Part shown: piece by piece, positions 8,386 through 16,889 of the stretch
Layout: every line of letters starts with the position of its first letter
Numbering within the stretch: position 1 is the stretch's first letter
Origin: Bacillus sp. B1-b2
GTDB lineage: Bacteria > Bacillota > Bacilli > Bacillales > Cytobacillaceae
NCBI RefSeq assembly: GCF_009183415.1
Contig: NZ_WEHU01000003.1
Coordinates: 1-64,000 of the forward strand
Direction: 5' to 3'
Length of the DNA: 64,000 nt
The notes under the pieces: generated by a model
The model's input: the letters and a program-made list of their open reading frames with translations, nothing else
Databases searched by the model: none
What the model was told of the DNA's origin: nothing
Position numbers and translations under genes: made by a program

Positions 8386-8592
8386 TCACCTTTTTCATAT
8401 TTATATGAAACAACTTGTAATAATGTACCTTACAAATTATCTATTTTACTACAGTTTTTACCCATTTTGCGTTTTATTATTACTCTTAATATTCAATATG
8501 TTGCAAATCTTTCATTCTATTAACAAGTTGATGAATTCTAACTACTACATTGTGATAAGGGTATAATGAGTAATAAAGATTGGAGGAGTAAA

Positions 8593-8859
8593 ATGATGAA
8601 TACATTTATAGAAGAGGTTTTAGAATCTGGACATAAGATTTTTATCTTACAAACACCATACCAATCTGTTGTGATTTCCATCCCTAAATTAAACTGGTCA
8701 ACAGAGATTAGTCTTTCTCTCTGTGAAGAAAGCAAATATGATCATATTCTTAGCTCTTTAATTTTTCAAATGTATGAAGGGAATTGCACGCAACTCACTC
8801 AGCAAATTCTTCCTCTCATTCATACTAATAACACACTTAAACAATTTACCTATAACTAA
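8593..8859 (+). CDS. Small protein, YueH-like
   Basis: The frame is open from 8566, but GGAGGAG lies inside that extension and exactly before the ATG-ATG at 8593, so the start is placed there (88 residues). It is soluble, with a central SVVISIPKLNWSTEISLSL that resembles the 'AIP.LNWS.EI' core of the YueH family of Bacillus, as far as I recall. The family has no known role. Confidence in the name is low. Confidence 0.65.
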   Translation: MMNTFIEEVLESGHKIFILQTPYQSVVISIPKLNWSTEISLSLCEESKYDHILSSLIFQMYEGNCTQLTQQILPLIHTNNTLKQFTYN

Positions 8860-8930
8860 AATGTTGCTAAGTTTTTACGGTGTCGTTAAAATACATAGAG
8901 ATAGTAGAAACAAATAAAGGAGTTTTTTCT

Positions 8931-9434
8931 TTGGATTATCTTTTTACAAGTGAAAGATTAGGCTTTCGCTTATTATCGTTGACTGATATAGATGCCTGCG
9001 AAACATTTTGGGGCAATGAAGATGTGATGAAGTATTGTGGAGGAGCTACTGCTTCTGAGCTACTACCTCAGGTGCTTGATTTTTATCAGCAATGCCAAGT
9101 AGAGCATGGACTTTCCGTATATGCAGTTGTACATTTAGAAACACAGGAAGTTATTGGTGCTGCTGGCTTTAATATAGAGGATTCAATAGACGAAGTGGAG
9201 CTTATCTTTCATTTCAAAGAAAATCACTGGGGGCAAGGATTTGCAACAGAAGCAGCAATCGCTTGCTTAATACATGCCAGAGATAGTGGTAAAGTAAAAA
9301 AAGTAGTTGCTTCATCTAGTATTGCAAATCAACCTTCCTTACAAGTATTAGGCAAGATAGGTTTCCAATATGTTGGCATTAAGTATTTTGATGATACAGA
9401 GCAGGAAGAAGCTTATTTCGAGCTTGGGTTATAG
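8931..9434 (+). CDS. GNAT acetyltransferase, RimJ-like
   Basis: The frame is open from a GTG at 8880 with no ribosome binding site; AAAGGAG at 8916 lies 8 nt before the TTG at 8931, so that start is preferred (167 residues, MDYLFTSERLGFRLL). The sequence has the RimJ/RimL layout: ERLGFRLLSLTDID at the start, the beta-4 segment VELIFHFKENHWGQGFATEAA with the acetyl-CoA loop (Q/R-x-x-G-x-A-type: GQGFAT), and ANQPSLQVLGKIGFQYVG. It should transfer acetyl groups from acetyl-CoA to an amine; the substrate is not known. Confidence 0.88.
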   Translation: MDYLFTSERLGFRLLSLTDIDACETFWGNEDVMKYCGGATASELLPQVLDFYQQCQVEHGLSVYAVVHLETQEVIGAAGFNIEDSIDEVELIFHFKENHWGQGFATEAAIACLIHARDSGKVKKVVASSSIANQPSLQVLGKIGFQYVGIKYFDDTEQEEAYFELGL

Positions 9435-9984
9435 AACTCCAGCTATGTGAGTAAATGGGTGGTTTTCTTTATTGCATAAAGCCTTGTGACTGGCCAAACT
9501 CTAAAAAGCTACTGAAGAGTACGCCAATTGTACTACTAAATAAGGGCCACCTTCTTCGTACTTCATTACCTACAAACAGATTGCGATACTCCATAACAGC
9601 CATTGTTCCGTATAGCCGATTTGCATCTTTCGGTTGAAGAATGAGGAAAAGAACCCACTCAGATAAATAGCCGGAGAATATTCCCTTATTTCGTTCACTA
9701 CCAGGAAAACAGCTTCAATAGACGGAGAAATTCCGGCTATTTGCTTAAAATACATGAAATAAGACCCTTTTTTCTTACTTAACCGGAAATTCTCCGCTTA
9801 TTATGCTTGAAAATAAGATTCTATCTGCATTTAACCGGAATTTGTCCGCTTATTCTTCTCATTCCACCCTATTCTATTCAATATGAACCAAAAATTATTT
9901 ATTTTTAGCATCATAAGGAAGTTTTTTAATATCACGGTGTAAGGTCATTGGAACCCCATGCATAGTCTAGGGTTTCTTTACTAG
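9435..9984. repeat. Non-coding stretch with clustered extragenic repeats
   Basis: No convincing gene. Four copies of a short modular repeat lie at about 9663-9690 (AAATAGCCGGAGAATATTCC), 9722-9746 (ACGGAGAAATTCCGGCTATT), 9778-9802 (TTAACCGGAAATTCTCCGCT) and 9831-9855 (TTAACCGGAATTTGTCCGCT). Each is a palindrome-like arrangement of GCGGA and TCCGG next to AATAAG or TTAA. The part before them (9470-9560, minus strand) reads as a short decayed hydrophobic tail (FSSTIGVLFSSFLEFG), perhaps the end of a lost transporter gene. Confidence 0.6.
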
Positions 9985-10015
9985 AACAAAAAGACAAAGA
10001 ACTAACGGTTCTTTG
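9985..10015 (-). terminator. Terminator of the two-component operon
   Basis: CAAAGAAC pairs with GTTCTTTG across a 5-nt loop on the minus strand and is followed by TCTTTTTG. Confidence 0.8.
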
Positions 10016-10037
10016 CCTTTTATCATACTTATTTTTC

Positions 10038-10214
10038 CTATCTGTTTTTTCGCCTTTCGTACACTGATTCAATAGCTACATTTATTACTATTCTAATTTG
10101 ATCTTCTATAGGTTTGTTCTTACAACTACTTGTTATTTCTTCTAGTATCTTTTTTGTCAATAAATGATTTCGTGTTATAGGCTGTACGATGGAATACCAT
10201 TGCTCCATGTGCAT
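10038..10214 (-). CDS. 58-residue protein at the end of the two-component operon
   Basis: The frame starts 7 nt after the histidine kinase stop codon and ends just before the operon terminator. The product is soluble, highly charged and probably helical (ILEEITSSCKNKPIEDQIR, ending VYERRKNR). No clear ribosome binding site is visible, so translation would be coupled to the kinase gene; a second in-frame ATG is two codons later. Position in the operon suggests a role in the same pathway. No family is recognised. Confidence 0.5.
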   Translation of the reverse strand: MHMEQWYSIVQPITRNHLLTKKILEEITSSCKNKPIEDQIRIVINVAIESVYERRKNR

Positions 10215-10221
10215 CACTTTA

Positions 10222-12459
10222 TCAATCGTGATTACTAGTTTTTATTTTCAATGTTACCTTGAATAAATCGCCATCTGTATCAATAATTAAAGATCCTGCA
10301 TGCAAATCTACTATAGACTTAGCTATAGCCAAGCCAAGACCGGAACCTTCTGTATTTCTAGACGTGTCACCTCTTTTAAAGCGTTCAAATAGTTCATCCA
10401 TATGGTCATCTAACTCATATTTTGATATATTTTTAAATTGCATCACTGCATAGTCTTGTTCCAGCTTGAGTGAAATATAAACTCTTGTATTTTCTAACGA
10501 ATACTTTAATATATTCCCTATTAAATTATCAAAAACTCTCCACATTTTCTGTCCATCTACATAGGAGTATATAGCATCTTCTTGCTGACTTACTTTAAAT
10601 TCCAAAGTGGAAGCATTAATATTTTCATCATATTCTCCTAATGCCTGTTGTAAAAGTTGGACAAGATTTATTTTTTCTCGCTTTAGTTCTATGTTTCCAC
10701 TAGCCATTTTAGAAACTTCAAAGAGATCATCTATCAACACTTTTAATCGTTGAGATTTTCTATCAATAATTGTTAGATATCCTTCTCGTTCTTCTGCAGA
10801 TAACTGCTGATTTTTCAGTAAATCTGTATAATTTATGATAGATGTTAATGGTGTTCGTAAATCATGGCTAACATTTGTAATTAATTCTGTTTTTAAACGC
10901 TCACTTTTTACTTGAGCATTTTGTGAAACAATCACTCCATTTTTTAATATATTGATATTCTCTAGTAGCTGTTTCAAATCTCTATCTTTCATTTCATTTA
11001 TTTCTTTTGGATTATCTCCAGTTGCTATCAAATTAGAATACTTTAACACTTTTTCTAAATCTCTAGCCTTCTTTACAATGGATATTAAAATTGGGATTAT
11101 TAAGAAGATATAGAGTAAAAAATATATTACCATCATTTCAAAAGGTAAACTCATTAAAGTAAATAGTAATGCAATAGCTAATACGAAAACACTAAATAAA
11201 GTTCTACTAGTTAAGGTTTTATCCGCTAGTAAAGCGTGCACTCTATATGTAGTTATCTGCATGATTTTATAAGCAAATGTACTTTTCCATAGCTCTTTTA
11301 CACTTCTTTTTTCTCTATTAAGATAAAAATATATAGCCTGAAATACGAACAAATTCATTGTGCCGAATGAGACTATATATAATCCTATAATATCACTTAG
11401 CACTTGAAGTTGATTTGATATATATAATATTAATTGATCACCTGAATGTATTGCTAATATTAGTGCTAGAATAAAAGTAGTGATAAATATAACAGCTCTT
11501 ATATCTACTGGTATTCTCATATACCAAGTGCCAACTGTTGATTTTTTTAATAATCGGCGATACCGTATAGTCACAAAACAAAAAATGACTAGAGATGCTA
11601 ATGCAGCTATACTATATATTCCTATTATTTGTTTCTCTTTTTCAAAAGCTGCTATTTCACTTTTTAGTTCTGTTCGTTCAGAAAATTGTTTAGGAACAGT
11701 TATATATCCTTCTAAATGACCATCATTTGCATTAGAATCATTTTCACTATCATAGACTGGCTCTGCTTCATCACTGTACCAGAGTAAACTCCAATTAATT
11801 TTCTCTAAAATTTCATTAGGGTTATACTCTAAATAATATTCTTTTATATATGCCTGATTCTCTGATTCTTGTGATTCTGTTTTAGAAATATTTGTGTATT
11901 CTTTGCCAGTTGCAGTGTTCTTGAAATAGTAATGAAAAGTGCTATTTAATGTATAATTATACTTTTTTCCATCCTGTAAATCCTGATAGTAGCTTTGAAG
12001 CTGTTCTTCTTTTTCCTTTCTGACTTTATCACTTACATATTCTTTGTCCTCAAAGTTTTTCGTAATTTCTATAATTTTAGCATCTCTTTCTGCTATATAC
12101 TTTTCTTCTTCCTCTTTCTTATCATTAAGTCTAGCCTCTTGAATTTTCTCCTCATATTGTCCATTTATATTTGTAATTTGCTCAGCCAAAGTTCCATAAT
12201 AGTATTGATATGCTTTTATTTCTTCGTCGCTTACTGTAATATTCTTTTTAACCTCTTCTATCGGCACGTAGTTTAATTCATAGTTTTTCAGATATTCTTC
12301 AAACTGCTCCACTTTTTCATAAAATCTCGATGTTTGAAAGTAATCTGTATATCCATATTGATTTACCCATGTAATCATTAGAGAAATACTACTTAAACCA
12401 TAAGTCAAAAGCATGACCCACAGCACAAATAAGGTTCTATTTTTCCATTTTGTAGCCAA
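10222..12459 (-). CDS. Membrane sensor histidine kinase
   Basis: 745 residues. TM1 about 10-32, a long extracytoplasmic domain about 33-277 with a charged coiled-coil (about 100-165), then five more membrane helices (about 278-298, 321-338, 353-380, 418-436, 440-462). The cytoplasmic part has a HAMP-like linker, the H-box NVSHDLRTPLTS with phospho-acceptor H532, the N-box DNLIGN (N645), and GSGLGLAIAKS (705-715) for ATP binding. It should autophosphorylate and pass the phosphate to the adjacent OmpR-family regulator. The start is TTG, overlapping the regulator's end by 23 nt, so translation is likely coupled. The large sensor domain and six helices are unusual compared with two-helix kinases; the signal is unknown. 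Confidence 0.95.
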   Translation of the reverse strand: MATKWKNRTLFVLWVMLLTYGLSSISLMITWVNQYGYTDYFQTSRFYEKVEQFEEYLKNYELNYVPIEEVKKNITVSDEEIKAYQYYYGTLAEQITNINGQYEEKIQEARLNDKKEEEEKYIAERDAKIIEITKNFEDKEYVSDKVRKEKEEQLQSYYQDLQDGKKYNYTLNSTFHYYFKNTATGKEYTNISKTESQESENQAYIKEYYLEYNPNEILEKINWSLLWYSDEAEPVYDSENDSNANDGHLEGYITVPKQFSERTELKSEIAAFEKEKQIIGIYSIAALASLVIFCFVTIRYRRLLKKSTVGTWYMRIPVDIRAVIFITTFILALILAIHSGDQLILYISNQLQVLSDIIGLYIVSFGTMNLFVFQAIYFYLNREKRSVKELWKSTFAYKIMQITTYRVHALLADKTLTSRTLFSVFVLAIALLFTLMSLPFEMMVIYFLLYIFLIIPILISIVKKARDLEKVLKYSNLIATGDNPKEINEMKDRDLKQLLENINILKNGVIVSQNAQVKSERLKTELITNVSHDLRTPLTSIINYTDLLKNQQLSAEEREGYLTIIDRKSQRLKVLIDDLFEVSKMASGNIELKREKINLVQLLQQALGEYDENINASTLEFKVSQQEDAIYSYVDGQKMWRVFDNLIGNILKYSLENTRVYISLKLEQDYAVMQFKNISKYELDDHMDELFERFKRGDTSRNTEGSGLGLAIAKSIVDLHAGSLIIDTDGDLFKVTLKIKTSNHD

Positions 12460-13129
12460 TGCCCCACACCACCTTTAGAAATCTTGGATTTTTCGGATCG
12501 ATTTCAATCTTTTCTCGAATTTTTCTAATATGTACTGCCACTGTGTTTTCTGCATTATAGCTAGGCTCTTTCCATACTGCCTCGTAAATTTCTTGAATGG
12601 AGAATACTCTGCCAGCATTTTTCATTAACAAAGCTACAATTTTGTACTCAAGGGGAGTTAATTTAATATATTCCCCATTCATGGTTACTTCTTTTGCTTC
12701 TGGATTTAGTACTAATTCATGCAAATCTATTATTTTTTGTATTCCATCATATGTTCCAAGAGTGACATATCTTCTTAATTGAGATTTCACTCTTGCTAGC
12801 AGTTCCATTGGATTAAATGGCTTTGTTATATAATCATCTGCTCCAATCTGTAATCCTAAAATTTTATCTGTATCCTCACTTTTTGCACTTAAAATAATAA
12901 TGGGAATATTTTTTTGTTCCCGAATTTTATATGTGGCTGATATTCCATCTAACTTAGGCATCATAATATCTAACAAAATAAGATGTACGGTTTGTTCTTT
13001 TAAGATTTCTAAAGCTTTTACTCCATCTCTTGCTTTTATTACTTTCATTCCCTCATTTTTCAAATAAATTTCAATGGCGTCTCTAATTTCTTGGTCATCA
13101 TCCACCACTAAAACATTATAATTCTCCAC
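12437..13129 (-). CDS. OmpR/PhoB-family response regulator
   Basis: 230 residues. The receiver domain has the acidic pair (VVDDDQE), phospho-acceptor D54 in LLDIMMPKLDG, the conserved Thr/Ser (ILSAKS) and Lys (YITKPFNP). The C-terminal winged helix (YIKLTPLEYKIVALLMKN, then NTVAVHIRKIREKI and GIGYKME) binds direct repeats in this family. The start is GTG with AGAGGTG just upstream. It is first in the operon, before the kinase gene. An array of TTAAG repeats in 11-bp steps lies 45-88 bp upstream, which suggests autoregulation. Confidence 0.96.
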   Translation of the reverse strand: MENYNVLVVDDDQEIRDAIEIYLKNEGMKVIKARDGVKALEILKEQTVHLILLDIMMPKLDGISATYKIREQKNIPIIILSAKSEDTDKILGLQIGADDYITKPFNPMELLARVKSQLRRYVTLGTYDGIQKIIDLHELVLNPEAKEVTMNGEYIKLTPLEYKIVALLMKNAGRVFSIQEIYEAVWKEPSYNAENTVAVHIRKIREKIEIDPKNPRFLKVVWGIGYKMEK

Positions 13130-13159
13130 TTAGACACCTCTTTTTCACTTGATGTTTCT

Positions 13160-13217
13160 ATCATAATGAATAAATCTTAATGAATAGAAAGGAAATTTCT
13201 TAAGAATTTCTTAATAT
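13160..13217 (-). promoter_or_regulatory. Phased TTAAG repeats before the response regulator gene
   Basis: Read on the plus strand: ATCTTAATGAA (13174-13184), TTTCTTAAGAA (13196-13206) and TTTCTTAATAT (13207-13217). All three lie in one 11-bp register, with one register position skipped. A TATGAT -10 candidate (13160-13165) lies 8 bp nearer the gene. The arrangement is typical of OmpR-family binding sites overlapping a -35 region. The same repeat occurs before the Ser/Thr-rich protein gene. Confidence 0.55.
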
Positions 13218-13462
13218 TTTTCTCGTCACACTAATTCTTTATTGTAGCAAAAAAGCATGATAAGGAGACACATAAGTTTTTTAGGGATACTGCTAGATAA
13301 GAATTTTTTAAAATTGGAAAAATATTATCTATCATTTTTCACCTATTATTCCTATCTACTAATCCCTTAACATTGTTTTCTCGTTATAATAGGTGTATGG
13401 TTGTGTTAGATACATTCTTTGAATAAATACATGAGATTAAGACTACAAAAGGAAGTTATGTT

Positions 13463-14647
13463 ATGAAAAAACCTATTTTATTTACTATTATGGCTCTATT
13501 TCTTGTTTGTTTGAATTTAAGAATTAGCATTGTTTCCATTTCACCTGTATTAGAGTCCATCCGTCATGATTTGCAATTAAGTAATGGAATCATTAGTTTA
13601 CTTACTTCTATCCCAGTTATTTGTATGGGTCTTTTTGCTTTTGTTGCTACTAGTATTAGCAACCGCTTTGGTATAGAAAAAACAATTGGCTATTCCCTTA
13701 TTATTATCGGAGTAGCAACTGCTCTAAGAGTATTTGCACATTCTCCATTCATTCTGCTTTTAACCGCATTTTTAAATGGCATTGGGATTGCTATTGCTGG
13801 TCCTCTTATTTCTGGTTATATTAAGAAAAATTTCCCGAGTAGAATAGGAATGATGATCGGAGTCTATACTGTCGCAATGGGAATTGGCTCTTCTATTTGT
13901 GCTGGTCTAATGGTTCCACTTACTAACTCTCTATCCCATTCTTGGGAGCTTTCATTAGCAAGTTGGAGTATTTTTGCAGTAATAGGATTTGCTGCATGGT
14001 TTCCCATTTTGAAAAAAGCAAATAGCATTCATATACCAACAAAATTTAAACAGGTAACAAAAATGCCTCTGCATAATAAAAAGGCATGGTTATTCACCCT
14101 TATATTTGGGCTCCAATCTGGAATTTACTACTGCTTGAGTACATGGCTAGCTCCAATGGTACAATCTATGGGCTTTACAGAAGCTCAGTCAGGGACACTA
14201 ATTACCGTATTTTCTATCGTTCAAGTTATCTTTTCTTTTGTTGTTCCTATATTGGCTGATATATACTTTACGGAGAAGTCTTGGCTCTTGGGCTGTACCT
14301 TCATTGTTCTAGTTGGCTTACTCATCCTAATATTCGATATAACAAATCCATGGATAGCTACCATGATACTCGCAGTAGGTCTTGGTGGAATGTTTCCATT
14401 GGCACTTTCCTTGCCACTTCATGCCACAACAACAGCACAAGATGCAAGTGCTTGGACTTCAATGATGCAAGGTTTTGGATATATTCTTAGTGCTTTTATT
14501 CCTTGGATTGCAGGTATAACAAGAGATCTTATTCCATATGACAAGCAAATCTTTATCATGATTTTTATCCTTAGTTTGATTATGTTTGTCACCATTCTAA
14601 GCTGGAAAACAGAAAAGAACGTTCTATCCTATCAAACGTCAGCGTAA
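13463..14647 (+). CDS. MFS transporter, CynX/NimT type
   Basis: 394 residues with twelve predicted membrane helices. The start (LNLRISIVSISPVLESIRHD and LSNGIISLLTSIPV) is the hallmark of the cyanate/2-nitroimidazole transporter branch (CynX, NimT, YycB). MFS motif-A-like residues (SNRFGIEK) follow helix 2. It would move a small anion or drug across the membrane; no cyanase or other diagnostic gene is next to it, so the substrate is open. The start ATG has AAAGGAAG upstream. A hairpin follows the stop. Confidence 0.92.
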   Translation: MKKPILFTIMALFLVCLNLRISIVSISPVLESIRHDLQLSNGIISLLTSIPVICMGLFAFVATSISNRFGIEKTIGYSLIIIGVATALRVFAHSPFILLLTAFLNGIGIAIAGPLISGYIKKNFPSRIGMMIGVYTVAMGIGSSICAGLMVPLTNSLSHSWELSLASWSIFAVIGFAAWFPILKKANSIHIPTKFKQVTKMPLHNKKAWLFTLIFGLQSGIYYCLSTWLAPMVQSMGFTEAQSGTLITVFSIVQVIFSFVVPILADIYFTEKSWLLGCTFIVLVGLLILIFDITNPWIATMILAVGLGGMFPLALSLPLHATTTAQDASAWTSMMQGFGYILSAFIPWIAGITRDLIPYDKQIFIMIFILSLIMFVTILSWKTEKNVLSYQTSA

Positions 14648-14652
14648 TAAGA

Positions 14653-14683
14653 AGAAGAGCCCATCATAGTAGTGGGCTCTTCT
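14653..14683. terminator. Hairpin between convergent genes
   Basis: AGAAGAGCCCA pairs perfectly with TGGGCTCTTCT across a 9-nt loop, between the stop of the MFS gene and the stop of the convergent acidic-protein gene. It has only a short T-rich flank, so it is a probable bidirectional terminator rather than a textbook one. Confidence 0.65.
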
Positions 14684-14698
14684 AATAAAAAAATTGGT

Positions 14699-15025
14699 TC
14701 AATGTATTTCCTTCTTACTTTCTACTATCTGTTCTCGAATTTTTTCTAAATCCTCTAAAGATAATCCTTCTAGTGAATTCTTTATTTCCTCTTCCAAATG
14801 CTTTCTGTTTTTTTCCTTGTATGAATTCCACCAATCTCTTAAGCCTTCTGTCTTATCTAAAATATAATCTATATCTATTTCCTCTACTTCATCATCTGAT
14901 ATGTAATGGAGAACAGATGCAAGCATATTGGACAATTTATCTGCTTCCACATTTGTTGGATTATTTGATGGCATACTTTCTTCTATTTGATCTACTTCTA
15001 TTACATCTACAGATTTTTTAGGCAT
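14699..15025 (-). CDS. Acidic hypothetical protein
   Basis: 108 residues behind GAAGGAG, 7 nt before the ATG. It is highly acidic in the middle (ISDDEVEEIDIDYI) with a charged, probably coiled C-terminal half (LEEEIKNSLEGLSLEDLEKIREQI). There is no signal peptide or membrane helix. I do not recognise the family. A two-codon-offset ATG overlaps the start (ATGAATGCCTAA) but closes at once. Confidence 0.7.
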   Translation of the reverse strand: MPKKSVDVIEVDQIEESMPSNNPTNVEADKLSNMLASVLHYISDDEVEEIDIDYILDKTEGLRDWWNSYKEKNRKHLEEEIKNSLEGLSLEDLEKIREQIVESKKEIH

Positions 15026-15351
15026 TCATTTGCTCCTTCTGTATTTTTTTCTAGTATGCACCTTTTTTTCTTATATTAGAGAACATTTCACTAATTGAGG
15101 TAATATAAGTGAAATACATTTAAGGATTAACATAAGAATTGATTCCTTAAACATTCAGTAATAAAACAATATGTATTCGCTATAACACTTAGTAAATCCA
15201 TAATTCAGGCTAACCATCTCTATATTCCTCAAATTAAATTTTAAATTATCAACAAAGAAAAAACTGACACTATACTGTTAATATAAGGAGGTTATTACTG
15301 TATGAGACATACAGGTGAATTTCTATTGCTATTTTAACAGAGGGAGTTTAA
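15026..15351. other. Intergenic stretch with a possible 11-codon leader
   Basis: Mostly featureless A+T-rich sequence. Near the end, AAGGAGG is followed by an ATG (15302) and the short frame MRHTGEFLLLF, ending 16 nt before the 48-residue frame that follows. It could be a leader peptide or chance. Confidence 0.3.
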
Positions 15352-15498
15352 GTGTATTTGTTCACAAAGATATCTTTTTTCAATTCATTTATTACAGGAA
15401 ATGCTGCCACTTTTGAACTGGGATTAATCATGTTTATTACTTTCTTCATTTCTTCCTCCATGTTGCTTTCTGATAATAATTATGAGTATTTACGATAG
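15352..15498 (+). CDS. Candidate 48-residue hydrophobic small protein
   Basis: GTG start with AGAGGGAG 5 nt upstream. The product is MYLFTKISFFNSF, then ITGNAATFELG, a hydrophobic stretch LIMFITFFISSSMLL, and a polar tail ending YEYLR. One membrane helix is likely. A near-identical 22-bp copy of the segment coding for ITGNAA recurs at about 15597, outside any open frame, as if part of a second, decayed copy. Small membrane peptides of this size include type I toxins, but no antisense RNA can be shown here. Unrecognised. Confidence 0.4.
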   Translation: MYLFTKISFFNSFITGNAATFELGLIMFITFFISSSMLLSDNNYEYLR

Positions 15499-15627
15499 TT
15501 ATTATAAAAAATCCTCTATTCATTCAAAAAATTAGTTTATGTCTTATTGTACTAAACTCCCTGTTTTTGCCATAAACTTGATTTTCTTCTACATCTATTA
15601 CAGGAAATGCTGCCATAATAGTTGTAT

Positions 15628-15653
15628 TAGAAAAGGAGCTGCTGTCAGCTCCT
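15628..15653 (-). terminator. Terminator of the NIPSNAP gene
   Basis: AGGAGCTG pairs with CAGCTCCT across a 4-nt loop; on the minus strand it is followed by TTTTCT. Confidence 0.75.
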
Positions 15654-15693
15654 AATAATTAAATGAAATACCTGTTAGCTTTTATCTGTTTAC

Positions 15694-15999
15694 TCACTCG
15701 AAAACAGGGCGCATAAAACTTCTCTCATAACTTAAAATACATTTAGTTTCTTCTGCAAATTTATAAGCTTCCTGACACTCTGTATCTAATGCCATTTTTA
15801 CTCGGTACTCTTCATATGCTGCTAAACTTGGAAAAGTAAATAAGGCATAAGCAATGTTATTAGCGCCCTCATGCGGAAGAAAATAACCTTGATGTGTACC
15901 GCCCAATTTATTAACTAATCTAATCCATATCTTACCGTATTCCTCGAATTCCTTTACTTTATAAGGATCAATAACATATTTTAGATAGCATGTAACCAT
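15694..15999 (-). CDS. NIPSNAP family protein
   Basis: The frame extends seven codons further, but GAGGAGG lies 6 nt before the internal ATG, giving MVTCYLKYVIDPYK and 101 residues. The ferredoxin-like alpha/beta fold of the NIPSNAP/dimeric barrel family is recognisable from YLKYVIDPYKVKEFEEYGKIW, GGTHQGYFLPHEG and the C-terminal SYERSFMRPV. Members are small dimeric proteins of unclear biochemical role. Monocistronic. Confidence 0.85.
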   Translation of the reverse strand: MVTCYLKYVIDPYKVKEFEEYGKIWIRLVNKLGGTHQGYFLPHEGANNIAYALFTFPSLAAYEEYRVKMALDTECQEAYKFAEETKCILSYERSFMRPVFE

Positions 16000-16357
16000 T
16001 TTATTCCTCCTCAAATTCATTTTTTTATCGTTACATTCAATTGCTAACTTGCCAGGATTATGACTTTAATATTCCATTTACTATTCAACAAAAAACATTA
16101 AATACCTTTATATAAATAAAGTATTCTAGAAGTAATTTTACATTGATTCTATCTCTAGTATTCTCTTGAACACGCAGTAAATGAGCCTTAACATCAGAAA
16201 CAAGCGTTAATCCTTCTTAGCTCTACTCTTTTTTAATAAGGAAAACATCTAACCCCTTATATATAAAGGTTTTAGACGTATATCATTCAGAATTTATTAA
16301 ATCGTTATTTAAGGTAAATGGATATCTGTTACTATATATTCAGCTAAAAATAGATTT
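16000..16357. other. Intergenic stretch without gene
   Basis: No supported reading frame. Two imperfect palindromes are visible: AATACCTTTATATAAATAAA (from 16103) and AACCCCTTATATATAAAGGT (from 16252). Either could be a regulator site or the scar of the deletion that truncated the neighbouring MFS gene. Confidence 0.4.
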
Positions 16358-16792
16358 TCATTCCATTCCTTTATCAACGATCAGGAAGTTTGCTTCTGAA
16401 TAATAACAGCTTATCCCTTCATCAAGTCCCTGGAAAACAGGCAGCATAAAAGTAATAATGGAGACGAAAATAATCAGTGATCCCATAAAGATAAATAAAG
16501 TCGATATTCCAAATCCTTCTGCAAAACTCCCACCAACTAATGCTCCAACAGGCATACCAATTTTGGATACTAAAATGCGGACAGCAAAAACTCTACCTCG
16601 TAATACATCTGGAACATGCTTTTGATACATGGTTGTGTTATTAACGGAAAATATAATAAGACTGAATCCAACACCTGCAATAAAGATTAAAAGAATGGTA
16701 AAGCTCTGAACAAAACCTAACAAAGCCATAAATATTCCAGCTACTGTATATGAACCTAGCATTAAGAAACGACGATTTTCTGGCTCGCTCAT
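16358..16792 (-). pseudogene. C-terminal fragment of an MFS efflux transporter
   Basis: 144 residues with four membrane helices and VPDVLRGRVFAVRI, a segment typical of the second half of EntS/macrolide-efflux type MFS proteins (about 400 residues). The first two thirds are missing: upstream of the apparent ATG there is only a short non-coding stretch, then a MerR-type promoter facing the other way. There is no ribosome binding site for the fragment. Drug-efflux genes of this type often neighbour a MerR regulator and an acetyltransferase, as in the Bacillus blt locus, so this is probably the remains of the pump. Confidence 0.75.
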
Positions 16793-16817
16793 TTCTTCTA
16801 TTTATAAATAACGATAG

Positions 16818-16848
16818 TTGACCTTAGAATCACTAGAGGGTTTACACT
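16818..16848 (+). promoter_or_regulatory. MerR-type promoter/operator
   Basis: TTGACC (16818-16823) and TACACT (16843-16848) are separated by 19 bp, the over-long spacer of MerR-activated promoters. The spacer holds an imperfect dyad with ACCTTAG on the left and CTAGAGGGT on the right. The downstream operon carries a MerR gene, so autoregulation is expected. Confidence 0.8.
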
Positions 16849-16889
16849 GTAAATAACGAACTTATAAATTAATGGAGAGTTGGATACAA

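Noticed and set aside
9455..9755. Two opposing frames of about 60 codons
   Set aside because: Both cross the extragenic repeats and lack binding sites; at most they contain the tail of a decayed gene.
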